Assembly: GCF_048537545.1 (NCBI RefSeq)
Contig: NZ_CP183218.1
Length of the DNA stretch: 64,000 bases
Direction: 5' to 3' (one strand)
Source of the DNA: Chania fonticola_B
GTDB taxonomy: Bacteria > Pseudomonadota > Gammaproteobacteria > Enterobacterales > Enterobacteriaceae
Notes under the pieces: model-generated
Seen by the model: only the letters and a program-made list of their open reading frames with translations
What the model was told of the DNA's origin: nothing
Databases searched by the model: none
Made by a program: the position numbers and the translations under genes
Shown here: one piece after another, positions 26,028 through 33,943 of the stretch
Layout of the letters: every line of letters begins with the position of its first letter
Position numbering within the stretch: the first letter of the stretch is position 1

Positions 26028-26893
26028 TGATCCACCAATGGCCCTCCCCGGCAAAGCTGAACCTGTTTCTCTATATCACCGGCCGTCGAGCAGACGGCTA
26101 CCATCAGTTGCAAACGCTGTTCCAGTTCCTGGATTACGGCGATACGCTCACCATCGTTCCCCGCCAGGATGACCAGATCCAGCTGCTAACGCCCGTAGAA
26201 GGGGTGCCAGATGAGCAGAACCTGATTGTTCGGGCCGCTCGTCTGTTACAGCAACATTGCACTACCCATTCCATTACCACCCTTCCCCGTGGGGCTGACA
26301 TCAGCATCGACAAGCGCTTGCCGATGGGTGGCGGCCTTGGCGGCGGCTCTTCCAACGCGGCAACGGTACTGGTCGCGCTGAATGAACTTTGGCAATGTGG
26401 CCTGAGCGACGACCAGTTGGCCGATATGGGGCTAACCCTCGGTGCCGATGTCCCGGTTTTTGTGCGCGGCCATGCGGCATTTGCCGAAGGGATTGGTGAG
26501 CAGTTACAGCCAGCAAATCCGGTAGAAAAGTGGTATTTGGTCGCTCATCCCGGTGTCAGCATCCCCACACCGGTGATTTTTGCCGATGCCGAATTAAAAA
26601 GAGACACCCCGGTTCGCCCGCTGAACGCCCTATTACAGGCACCTTACGCAAATGATTGCGAACCGATCGCAAGAAAACGTTTTCGCGAGGTTGAACAGCT
26701 TCTTTCATGGCTGTTACAATACGCGCCGTCACGCCTGACTGGCACAGGTGCTTGTGTGTTTGCAGAATTCGACTCCGAGCCCGCCGCTCTTCAGGTGTTA
26801 AATCAAGCCCCGGCCTGGTTGCGTGGATTTGTAGCGCGTGGCGTTAACGTCTCACCACTACATCGCATCCGTTCCGGGCAGTTTGAGCCGTAG
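26027..26893 (+). CDS. ispE: 4-diphosphocytidyl-2-C-methyl-D-erythritol kinase
   Basis: 288 residues, GHMP kinase family. The substrate segment WPSPAKLNLFLYITGRRADG is at the N-terminus and the glycine-rich ATP loop LPMGGGLGGGSSNAAT near residue 100. IspE catalyses the fourth step of the MEP isoprenoid pathway. The ATG at 26027 shares its first base with the lolB stop; the GTG at 26024 is less likely. Confidence 0.96.
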   Translation: MIHQWPSPAKLNLFLYITGRRADGYHQLQTLFQFLDYGDTLTIVPRQDDQIQLLTPVEGVPDEQNLIVRAARLLQQHCTTHSITTLPRGADISIDKRLPMGGGLGGGSSNAATVLVALNELWQCGLSDDQLADMGLTLGADVPVFVRGHAAFAEGIGEQLQPANPVEKWYLVAHPGVSIPTPVIFADAELKRDTPVRPLNALLQAPYANDCEPIARKRFREVEQLLSWLLQYAPSRLTGTGACVFAEFDSEPAALQVLNQAPAWLRGFVARGVNVSPLHRIRSGQFEP

Positions 26894-27064
26894 CTCAACG
26901 TGTCGTTGCGCAGGGTCGTCTACCTGGCCCTGTCATCTCTGCGCTGCTCTGCAGTTCAAGTTAGTTTTACACACCCGTATGTATATTGCGTCGGCGTCGC
27001 CAACTGCCCCTTGGCGAAGACCGTATGACAATATCTTCTCTGGACGCATGCTGAGGTTCTTCTC

Positions 27065-28012
27065 GTGCCTGATATGAAGCTTTTTGCTGGTAACGCCACC
27101 CCGGAACTAGCACAACGTATTGCCAACCGTTTGTACACCAGCCTTGGTGACGCCGCTGTAGGTCGTTTTAGCGACGGCGAAGTGAGCGTGCAAATCAACG
27201 AAAATGTACGCGGCGGTGATATTTTCATCATCCAGTCCACCTGTGCCCCCACCAACGACAACCTGATGGAACTGGTTGTTATGGTTGATGCCCTGCGTCG
27301 CGCCTCCGCAGGTCGTATTACTGCTGTAATTCCTTACTTCGGCTATGCCCGCCAGGATCGCCGCGTGCGTTCTGCGCGTGTGCCAATCACTGCCAAAGTT
27401 GTTGCCGACTTCCTCTCCAGCGTAGGGGTTGACCGCGTATTGACAGTCGATCTGCATGCCGAGCAGATCCAAGGTTTCTTCGATGTCCCGGTAGATAACG
27501 TATTCGGAAGCCCGATCCTGCTGGAAGACATGTTGCAACAGAACCTGGAAAACCCGATCGTGGTTTCCCCAGATATCGGTGGTGTCGTGCGCGCCCGCGC
27601 GATCGCCAAACTGCTTAACGATACCGACATGGCCATCATTGATAAACGTCGCCCTCGCGCAAACGTTTCTCAGGTGATGCATATTATCGGGGACGTGGCA
27701 GGCCGTGACTGCGTACTGGTCGATGACATGATCGATACCGGTGGTACCTTGTGTAAAGCAGCCGAAGCGTTGAAAGAACGCGGTGCCAAGCGCGTATTTG
27801 CCTACGCCACGCACCCGATCTTCTCCGGTAACGCCGTGGATAACATCAGGAACTCGGTGATTGATGAAGTGATCGTCTGTGACACTATTCCGCTGTCAGC
27901 AGAAATCAAGGCGTTGAAAAACGTCCGTACTCTGACCTTGTCCGGTATGTTGGCTGAAGCTATCCGCCGTATCAGCAATGAAGAGTCAATTTCCGCGATG
28001 TTCGAACATTAA
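27065..28012 (+). CDS. prs: Ribose-phosphate pyrophosphokinase
   Basis: 315 residues, almost identical in sequence to E. coli Prs. The start is GTG at 27065, as in E. coli. Visible are the catalytic FGYARQDRRVRSARVPITAK flexible region, the allosteric and metal-site VDLHAEQIQGFFDVP, and the PRPP loop VDDMIDTGGTLC. It makes PRPP from ribose 5-phosphate and ATP for nucleotide, histidine, tryptophan and NAD synthesis. The 171-bp leader after ispE contains a likely separate promoter. Confidence 0.98.
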   Translation: MPDMKLFAGNATPELAQRIANRLYTSLGDAAVGRFSDGEVSVQINENVRGGDIFIIQSTCAPTNDNLMELVVMVDALRRASAGRITAVIPYFGYARQDRRVRSARVPITAKVVADFLSSVGVDRVLTVDLHAEQIQGFFDVPVDNVFGSPILLEDMLQQNLENPIVVSPDIGGVVRARAIAKLLNDTDMAIIDKRRPRANVSQVMHIIGDVAGRDCVLVDDMIDTGGTLCKAAEALKERGAKRVFAYATHPIFSGNAVDNIRNSVIDEVIVCDTIPLSAEIKALKNVRTLTLSGMLAEAIRRISNEESISAMFEH

Positions 28013-28078
28013 TCCCTTCTCTGGCGCGGTTTACCTCCACTGCGCCAGGTTGTTCGGGTGAACATCTCAGAAAACGAA

Positions 28079-28112
28079 AAACCCGTTGAAGCGTGAGCAA
28101 CAACGGGTTTTT
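28079..28112 (+). terminator. Rho-independent terminator of prs
   Basis: A stem AAACCCGTTG with CAACGGGTTT is followed by further T residues. A second hairpin CTGGCGC/GCGCCAG lies just before it at 28021-28048. Confidence 0.85.
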
Positions 28113-28193
28113 TACGGGATGTGGGACATAACCTTAAACCTTATACGGCCAAGCTCCCTTGCCTTTATACGCCAGATCCCTGGTTGTGGTTAA

Positions 28194-28472
28194 TCAATGC
28201 GAGGGGCGGCGCGGGTTGTCTTGGCAGCGTTTGTCAAAGTGTTTAACCCACCAATAACGATCTGCTACCCGCTCGCGCCCACCAATACGTGCACCGGCCA
28301 GCCATAATAAGGCGCCGATAAAGATACTCATGATGGCGCCGTGGGCAAAGAGCTGCGGCAAATTGAACTGTGATACTTCAGCCAGGATGGAGTATCCCAC
28401 CCCGCCAACCATTACCACCATACCCATTCCCATTAAAACGTTGCCAATGACCTCAGCGTTTTTACGTTTCAT
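28194..28472 (-). CDS. ychH: YchH family stress-linked membrane protein
   Basis: 92 residues from ATG 28472, the E. coli YchH length; the upstream Met at 28493 is rejected. It starts MKRKNAEVIGNVLMGMGMVV and has two membrane helices (about residues 12-32 and 42-62) and a polar tail. E. coli YchH is an inner-membrane protein induced by stress and repressed by cAMP-CRP, of unknown activity. It lies divergent from pth, as in E. coli. Confidence 0.88.
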   Translation of the reverse strand: MKRKNAEVIGNVLMGMGMVVMVGGVGYSILAEVSQFNLPQLFAHGAIMSIFIGALLWLAGARIGGRERVADRYWWVKHFDKRCQDNPRRPSH

Positions 28473-28837
28473 ATGCCACCTCCAGAGTGCCATGTGCCAA
28501 TAGCGGGAAAATCCTAACTCGTTATCCCACTTTGATTAGTTAAGTATAGTCATTATTTCAGCATGGGTATTGCGTGACCGATCACAAATGGCAACTAAAG
28601 GCTGACAATTCTTTACTTTATGTTAAAAGTTAGCGAGATAACTGAATTATTTTACTAATGTATTATTCACTTTTCAGCTATTCACGGGGGCGACGCCAGA
28701 TTTTTGTCATTCTGCACGCAGGCAGGTACACTAACGGCCTATAAATTTCGAGCTGTGCCGCTGTGAAACCTCAGGCGATTGCAACCTGGAAGGCAACGGG
28801 CACGCCCTTTCCATTTTTCTAGCATAGTGAATCTCTT
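28473..28837. promoter_or_regulatory. Divergent spacer between ychH and pth
   Basis: A 365-bp gap with no gene. It should contain the promoters of both ychH and pth. A/T-rich stretches near 28545-28670 (for example TTAAGTATAGTCATTATT) could hold -10 elements for ychH, but I cannot assign boxes with confidence. Confidence 0.35.
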
Positions 28838-29428
28838 GTGAGCAGTATCAAACTGATTGTTGGCCTGGCCAACCCGGGCGCTGAGTATGCCCAGACACGG
28901 CACAATGCCGGTGCATGGTATGTTGACCTACTGGCGCAACGCTACAACCAGCCGTTGAAGGAAGAGAGTAAGTTCTTCGGTTACACCGCACGCCTGAATT
29001 TGGCCGGTAACGACGTTCGGCTGCTGGTTCCTACTACCTTTATGAACCTGAGTGGCAAAGCCGTTGGTGCTTTGGCTACCTTCTACCGCATTCTGCCGGA
29101 AGAGATCCTGGTAGCCCACGATGAATTGGATCTGCCACCAGGGGTGGCGAAACTCAAATTAGGTGGCAGCAACGGTGGCCACAATGGCCTGAAGGATATC
29201 CAGAGCAAGCTGGGCAACAACCCGAACTTTTATCGCTTGCGCATTGGCATCGGCCACCCAGGTGATAAAAACAAGGTGGTAGGCTTTGTGCTGGGTAAGC
29301 CGCCAGCAGCAGAGCAAACGCTGATTGATGATGCCATCGATGAGTCGCTACGTTGCACGGAGATCTTGCTGAAGGAAGGTATGACTAAAGCCATGAATCG
29401 TTTGCATGCATTTAAAGCGACTAGCTAA
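28838..29428 (+). CDS. pth: Peptidyl-tRNA hydrolase
   Basis: 196 residues starting at a GTG at 28838. The catalytic histidine is in YAQTRHNAGAWYVDLLA near residue 21, and further conserved segments are VPTTFMNLSGKAVGAL, VAHDELDLPPGVAKLKLGG and NGGHNGLKDIQSKLG. Pth recycles peptidyl-tRNAs dropped from ribosomes. It is followed in E. coli by ychF; here a 1.2-kb A/T-rich gap intervenes. Confidence 0.96.
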   Translation: MSSIKLIVGLANPGAEYAQTRHNAGAWYVDLLAQRYNQPLKEESKFFGYTARLNLAGNDVRLLVPTTFMNLSGKAVGALATFYRILPEEILVAHDELDLPPGVAKLKLGGSNGGHNGLKDIQSKLGNNPNFYRLRIGIGHPGDKNKVVGFVLGKPPAAEQTLIDDAIDESLRCTEILLKEGMTKAMNRLHAFKATS

Positions 29429-29453
29429 GCGGTTAGGCCAAGTAATGTGACTA

Positions 29454-29699
29454 TCACTTGCTTGGCCTACTACTTATCGGGCAATAGCGGCACAGTTTGC
29501 GGGTACAGCATGGTTGCACGCTGTTTTGCACAACAACATCAACCACATCCGGCGTAGTTTTCTTTTTCAAATCCGCATTTCCACCAAAAAAAGGCCGCTC
29601 AATCAGGCTCTTCCTCCGCTCGTTCCTGAAATGAATAATAAAAGAAATAACTGAAAGTAATAATAAAATCGGTGCGGAAAGCACATCAATCCCATTCAT
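29454..29699 (-). CDS. Small membrane-anchored hypothetical protein
   Basis: 81 codons. The ATG at 29699 has AAGGAGG about eleven bases upstream, a strong ribosome-binding site. The N-terminus is one hydrophobic span (VLSAPILLLLSVISFIIHF) followed by basic residues, suggesting an N-out single-pass protein with a cytoplasmic tail containing paired cysteines. I do not recognise it. It is antisense to the end of the pth region and interrupts the usual pth-ychF pair. Confidence 0.4.
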   Translation of the reverse strand: MNGIDVLSAPILLLLSVISFIIHFRNERRKSLIERPFFGGNADLKKKTTPDVVDVVVQNSVQPCCTRKLCRYCPISSRPSK

Positions 29700-30613
29700 G
29701 GAATAAATTCCTCCTTGAATTCAAATAGCACAGCAAATAATACGCGGATAATATCTTAAAAAAATACGCCCAACAATACTTATAGTTAAATTTATCGTTA
29801 ACCCTCTCGGCATACCTCAATATAATTAAGATATTACTTAGGTATTAGAGGCAATATCTTACTTGCTGCATAGGATAATTCTTTGAATTGAAGCAGATAA
29901 ATCTTATATATTCAAAATCAGCATCGGTTATATATTAAATATATTAACTATTCAGGCTTAATACAAAGAAATATTCAAAAAATAAAAAACAACAATAAAA
30001 ACATGACAATAGGATAATTGCTTATTGAGAAAAACGGTTATAAATCGACAGTGCGAACAAATAATGATCATATTTCATACGAGATTCAGCTTAAAATTAA
30101 TGGATTTCTCAGCCTATATAGATAGCCCACCATAAGACAAGTTACAACTTGAGGTTTAACGTTGTGTAACTCTTTACCCGCTGTAATCCGCCAGCTTTTA
30201 TTATGATATGTTGCCAGGTCGTACATTGGATGAGGAACATCAAGCCTCAGAATAACCCTATACAAAAAGTGCCTTTGCGGATAAACATGCATTTAAAATA
30301 AAACATTAACTCACTTATATTACTAAATATCTGATAACAAATACCCGGAATAATCTCCGCTATTAGCGTTCTATGGCCTATTGCCAGATGTGTTCACCTT
30401 GGATCTGTACCTTGCCTGCTGAACACCTCTACCGGCGTTTAATTGAGCCGACCCAGGCGTAAGCAGCGTAAGGAAGGCCTCGGGTAGTACCGCCAGCAAC
30501 GGGCAGATCGAGATAACTGCCCATTACGTGTATAATGAAGGGATAATTTCGTCCTTTATGCAGCAGGCTAATGTTAACCTGTTGATAGTCAAGATATTTA
30601 AGGTGATATAAAC
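29700..30613. other. A/T-rich non-coding stretch upstream of ychF
   Basis: About 0.9 kb without a convincing gene; only a 68-codon reverse frame (30086-30292) without family resemblance or ribosome-binding site. The first 600 bp are strongly A/T-rich. TATAAT at 30531-30536 with TCGAGA 17 bp upstream (30508-30513) is a plausible ychF promoter, leaving a leader of about 70 nt. Confidence 0.4.
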
Positions 30614-31705
30614 ATGGGATTCAAATGCGGTATCGTCGGTCTGCCTAACGTTGGCAAATCCACCCTGTTCAATGCGTTGACCAAAGCGGGTATCGAAGCG
30701 GCCAACTTCCCGTTCTGCACCATTGAACCTAATACCGGCGTAGTACCGATGCCCGATGCACGTCTGGATCAACTGGCCGAGATCGTCAAACCACAACGCA
30801 TTCTGCCCACCACGATGGAATTCGTTGATATCGCAGGCCTGGTAAAAGGGGCTTCCAAAGGCGAAGGCCTGGGTAACCAGTTCCTGACCAACATCCGTGA
30901 AACGGAAGCCATCGGCCACGTGGTGCGTTGCTTTGAAAATGACAACATCATTCACGTGAATAACAAAGTGGATCCGGCAGACGATATCGACGTCATCAAC
31001 ACCGAGTTGGCGCTGTCCGACCTTGATACCTGCGAACGCGCCATTCACCGTGTGCAGAAGAAAGCCAAAGGCGGCGATAAAGACGCAAAAGCCGAATTGG
31101 CCGCACTGGAAAAATGCCTGCCGCAGTTGGAAAACGCCGGTATGCTGCGTGCGCTGGATCTGACTGCTGAAGATAAAGCCGCGATCCGCTACCTGAGCTT
31201 CCTGACCCTGAAACCAACCATGTACATTGCCAACGTTAACGAAGACGGTTTTGAGAACAACCCGTATCTGGATGTTGTACGCAAGATTGCTGCCGAAGAA
31301 GGTTCCGTGGTGGTCGCGGTTTGCGCCGCTGTCGAATCCGACATCGCAGAGCTGGAAGATGAAGACCGCGCTGAATTTATGGCTGAGTTGGGTCTGGAAG
31401 AACCAGGTCTGAACCGCGTGATCCGCGCAGGTTATGAATTGCTCAATCTGCAAACCTACTTCACCGCTGGCGTGAAGGAAGTGCGTGCCTGGACCATCCC
31501 AGTTGGCGCTACTGCCCCGCAAGCGGCCGGTAAAATCCATACCGACTTTGAAAAAGGCTTTATCCGTGCGCAGACCATCGCCTTTGAAGACTTTATCACC
31601 TACAAGGGTGAGCAAGGTGCCAAAGAAGCCGGCAAGATGCGTTCAGAAGGAAAAGACTACGTCGTTAAAGATGGCGATGTGATGAACTTCTTGTTTAACG
31701 TCTAA
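30614..31705 (+). CDS. ychF: Redox-regulated ATPase YchF (OLA1)
   Basis: 363 residues, the E. coli length. The P-loop is GIVGLPNVGKSTLFNAL at the N-terminus, DIAGLVKGASKGEGLGNQFL is switch II, and NKVDPADD replaces the usual NKxD of GTPases, as expected of an ATP-preferring Obg-family protein. A C-terminal TGS domain ends the protein (YVVKDGDVMNFLFNV). It binds the ribosome and affects oxidative-stress responses. It is the last chromosomal gene before the island. Confidence 0.96.
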   Translation: MGFKCGIVGLPNVGKSTLFNALTKAGIEAANFPFCTIEPNTGVVPMPDARLDQLAEIVKPQRILPTTMEFVDIAGLVKGASKGEGLGNQFLTNIRETEAIGHVVRCFENDNIIHVNNKVDPADDIDVINTELALSDLDTCERAIHRVQKKAKGGDKDAKAELAALEKCLPQLENAGMLRALDLTAEDKAAIRYLSFLTLKPTMYIANVNEDGFENNPYLDVVRKIAAEEGSVVVAVCAAVESDIAELEDEDRAEFMAELGLEEPGLNRVIRAGYELLNLQTYFTAGVKEVRAWTIPVGATAPQAAGKIHTDFEKGFIRAQTIAFEDFITYKGEQGAKEAGKMRSEGKDYVVKDGDVMNFLFNV

Positions 31706-31763
31706 ATAAAATCGGTCATCTCGTGAGGTTTCATCGAATCTCATCAAAATCGCAAAAACCTAT

Positions 31764-31787
31764 AAAATCCACGCAATTGCGTGGATT
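31764..31787. terminator. Terminator after ychF; left edge of the island
   Basis: A perfect 24-nt palindrome with arms AAATCCACGC and GCGTGGATTT around AATT. Only a broken T-run follows. A near copy lies at 50532-50554 on the other side of the island, and a third, with arms AAACCCACGC, at 58494-58517. Confidence 0.75.
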
Positions 31788-31922
31788 TATCATTTCATAA
31801 AGTTCAACTATAGGGCAGGATCGTCTACCGGGGTAGGGTCTGTCCAATGCACATCATGAAGAGCCATTTGCCCTGTCAAGTTTATCAACCGGGATATGCT
31901 TCAATTGACTGAGTGATTCCCT

Positions 31923-32249
31923 TTAATGCTTTTTCTCAATCAGAAGGTATGGATGGGACCAGTCGATTACCTCTTCATATGAAACAAAACCATCGTGCTC
32001 CATTGCGCAAACGCCCTTATGACTTGCAACGTAATCATACACAGCCAAACTTTCCAGCCCCTGTAACATATGCGACAACAGCTTCCGGCGCATCACATCT
32101 GACCTCCTCCGTTTACGCGCTGCCACATCTTTATAGGTAATATTGAATGGTTGCCCAACCGCGTTGGTAACGCATTTACCGTAACGATCGGTCAATGCTT
32201 TGCCTTCGTAATAGATCCAGCAGTAAAGCCAGAGCTCGCCGTAAAGGCT
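31923..32249 (-). pseudogene. 5'-truncated gene remnant, unknown family
   Basis: The minus frame is open from 32249 (directly after a stop) to 31923, giving 108 residues with no start codon of quality. The sequence is protein-like: LTDRYGKCVTNAVGQPFN, a basic patch ARKRRRSDVMRRKLLSH and near the end CAMEHDGFVSYEEVIDW. The HDGF motif recalls the His-Asp motif C of some polymerases, but I cannot place it. It sits in the left border of the island with other debris and probably represents the 3' end of a lost mobile gene. Confidence 0.4.
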
Positions 32250-32580
32250 TCAGAAGGCGCTTCTATTGCTTCAGTACAGAAAACAGAGGATGGCAAGGGA
32301 CAATTTTATATAAATGTGTACGGTTTATGATAGTTAAACGGCAAAGGATGCCAATCGATAAGAAGAGGATTTTTTTAGATTTGACCGGTGAATGGGATTG
32401 ATTCAGATGGGCACAACAACCGAAGACATTCATGCTATACATTAGTAATGTTAGAAACTGTGACCAATCAATGACCGCCGCCGTTGTTCCGACGCGCTAA
32501 CTTAATTGACTCTATATAGGCGCTCCGTGCCATATGCTGATATTAAGAAAAATCGCATGTAATAATCAAAATGGAGCAGG

Positions 32581-32706
32581 TCACAGACTGAGTTCACAGG
32601 CAGCGGCAACGATACCAATACTCTCTGCCAGTTTCAGCGCTTCATCGAGGAATTAGGGTGTGTACTGTTTACGGGCCATTTTGCTGGTCGATGCTGGTTT
32701 TGTCAT
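32581..32706 (-). pseudogene. Remnant of an IS3-family orfA
   Basis: Read from ATG 32706 the frame gives MTKPASTSKMARKQYTP, a stop, then FLDEALKLAESIGIVAAA and CELSL before a second stop. This is the N-terminal helix-turn-helix of an IS3-family OrfA with a nonsense mutation, cut off after about 40 codons. It is unrelated in sequence to the intact IS3-family element at 47.4 kb. Confidence 0.65.
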
Positions 32707-32787
32707 GAGTAATCACCGCTGACTGAGCGTCAATATATGAAGGGTAAGATCAGCGAGCGTTGCTTAAGGTAAGCGTTTTCCCCAGAT

Positions 32788-33936
32788 TTAATTCTTTCCT
32801 TCACTTTGCCAGTGAAACTGAAACGCCGATCTTCTCGTATCCTGCATATTGATGACATAGAAGTTGCGGGGAAAATACTCTTTTGATGTCTCGCTAAAGG
32901 TGTTTAATCCGTACAGTGCGATTTTTTTTCCTGTTATTTCCGTTGGTTCTGAGATGATGCTGGAAGGCACACGAAAGACCTTAACAACTGAACTATCGGG
33001 TAGCAGGATCTTCAGCGTAAGAAGATGATCGTCGCTTTCCACTTCAAGTAATTTCCCGCTGATATCGATTCCGCCATGTTGATGATCAGAAAGAGACAGT
33101 TGCATCTGCTTGCATAGCTTTTCTGTCCAGGCGGGACACGAGCAACGACAGGAACAATGGGAACAGTGCGTGCCAGGACAGGCCAGCTCACATACTGAAA
33201 GTGGGATATTCCGTGGCAAAAGTCGATTAATATTTTTGATAATCGTAGTGACCCGTTCAATCAGGTCTGTATTCAGTGTCCCTTCCCAGCTATCACTGCT
33301 CCCCGTCAGAACTAACCCAATATCCATATCAGGTGCCTGCTCTTTTACCATTATGCCATAGGCCGCAACCTGCAACAGGCTGGCTTCTTTTGGCTGATTT
33401 TGTTCGTCTGTTACCTTTCCGGTTTTCAAATCAACTATGTTTAAACGATCGGGTCGCTCCTGATATATGAGGTCGGCCCGCCCATGCATGTCGAAATCAC
33501 CGCTGGTCAGCATAACCTCCCGGCCAACGGGTAATATTTTTTTGTATGCAGAAAGCCCTTTTACGAAAACAGGCGGCAGAAGCGATCTGACGTAGCGGAT
33601 CTGGGTAACAAGCATTTGGCGCGACACCAGCCCAGCAATGCCGTGACGAGCATAGATCCAGTTTGCTACCGGTCCGGCGCGTCGATTGGCTGTCAGCGCG
33701 GCCGTAAAATCATTTTCCAGTTGCCTGAGGGTATAATTCCCAAAAGCGGCCTCCCTATGTGTCAGTGAATTAACGCGTTGATGTATTACCTGCCCCAGAA
33801 TCACACCCGGATGCAACGGTAAACGTGCGTACGAATGCGCTTCACTTTCCAGCAGATATTTCGCCGGGCAAACGGCGAAATACCCCAACAGAGAAGGAAG
33901 CACCGGACGAGTACGCGATAGCGTCATTTCATTCAT
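32788..33936 (-). CDS. Cas4-like PD-(D/E)XK nuclease, last gene of the Druantia operon
   Basis: 382 residues from ATG 33936, with AGGAG upstream inside the end of druE; the longer frame from 34014 overlaps druE by 71 bp and is less likely. The nuclease core is visible: GRADLIYQERPDRLNIVDLK, giving Asp, then Asp-x-Lys (IVDLKTGK) near residue 180, followed by the helix LLQVAAYGIMV. A C-terminal cysteine cluster CPGTHCSHCSCRCSC, with an upstream conserved Cys, resembles the iron-sulfur site of Cas4/AddB/RecB-type nucleases. It starts 7 bp beyond the druE stop and must be co-transcribed. It probably degrades or processes DNA for the system; this is inference. Confidence 0.8.
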   Translation of the reverse strand: MNEMTLSRTRPVLPSLLGYFAVCPAKYLLESEAHSYARLPLHPGVILGQVIHQRVNSLTHREAAFGNYTLRQLENDFTAALTANRRAGPVANWIYARHGIAGLVSRQMLVTQIRYVRSLLPPVFVKGLSAYKKILPVGREVMLTSGDFDMHGRADLIYQERPDRLNIVDLKTGKVTDEQNQPKEASLLQVAAYGIMVKEQAPDMDIGLVLTGSSDSWEGTLNTDLIERVTTIIKNINRLLPRNIPLSVCELACPGTHCSHCSCRCSCPAWTEKLCKQMQLSLSDHQHGGIDISGKLLEVESDDHLLTLKILLPDSSVVKVFRVPSSIISEPTEITGKKIALYGLNTFSETSKEYFPRNFYVINMQDTRRSAFQFHWQSEGKN

Positions 33937-33943
33937 TGCATTA

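Noticed and set aside
30524..31615. A 363-codon open frame antisense to ychF
   Set aside because: It mirrors the strongly coding ychF frame almost exactly, has phenylalanine/histidine-rich shadow composition and no family resemblance. Long antisense frames are common opposite highly biased genes.
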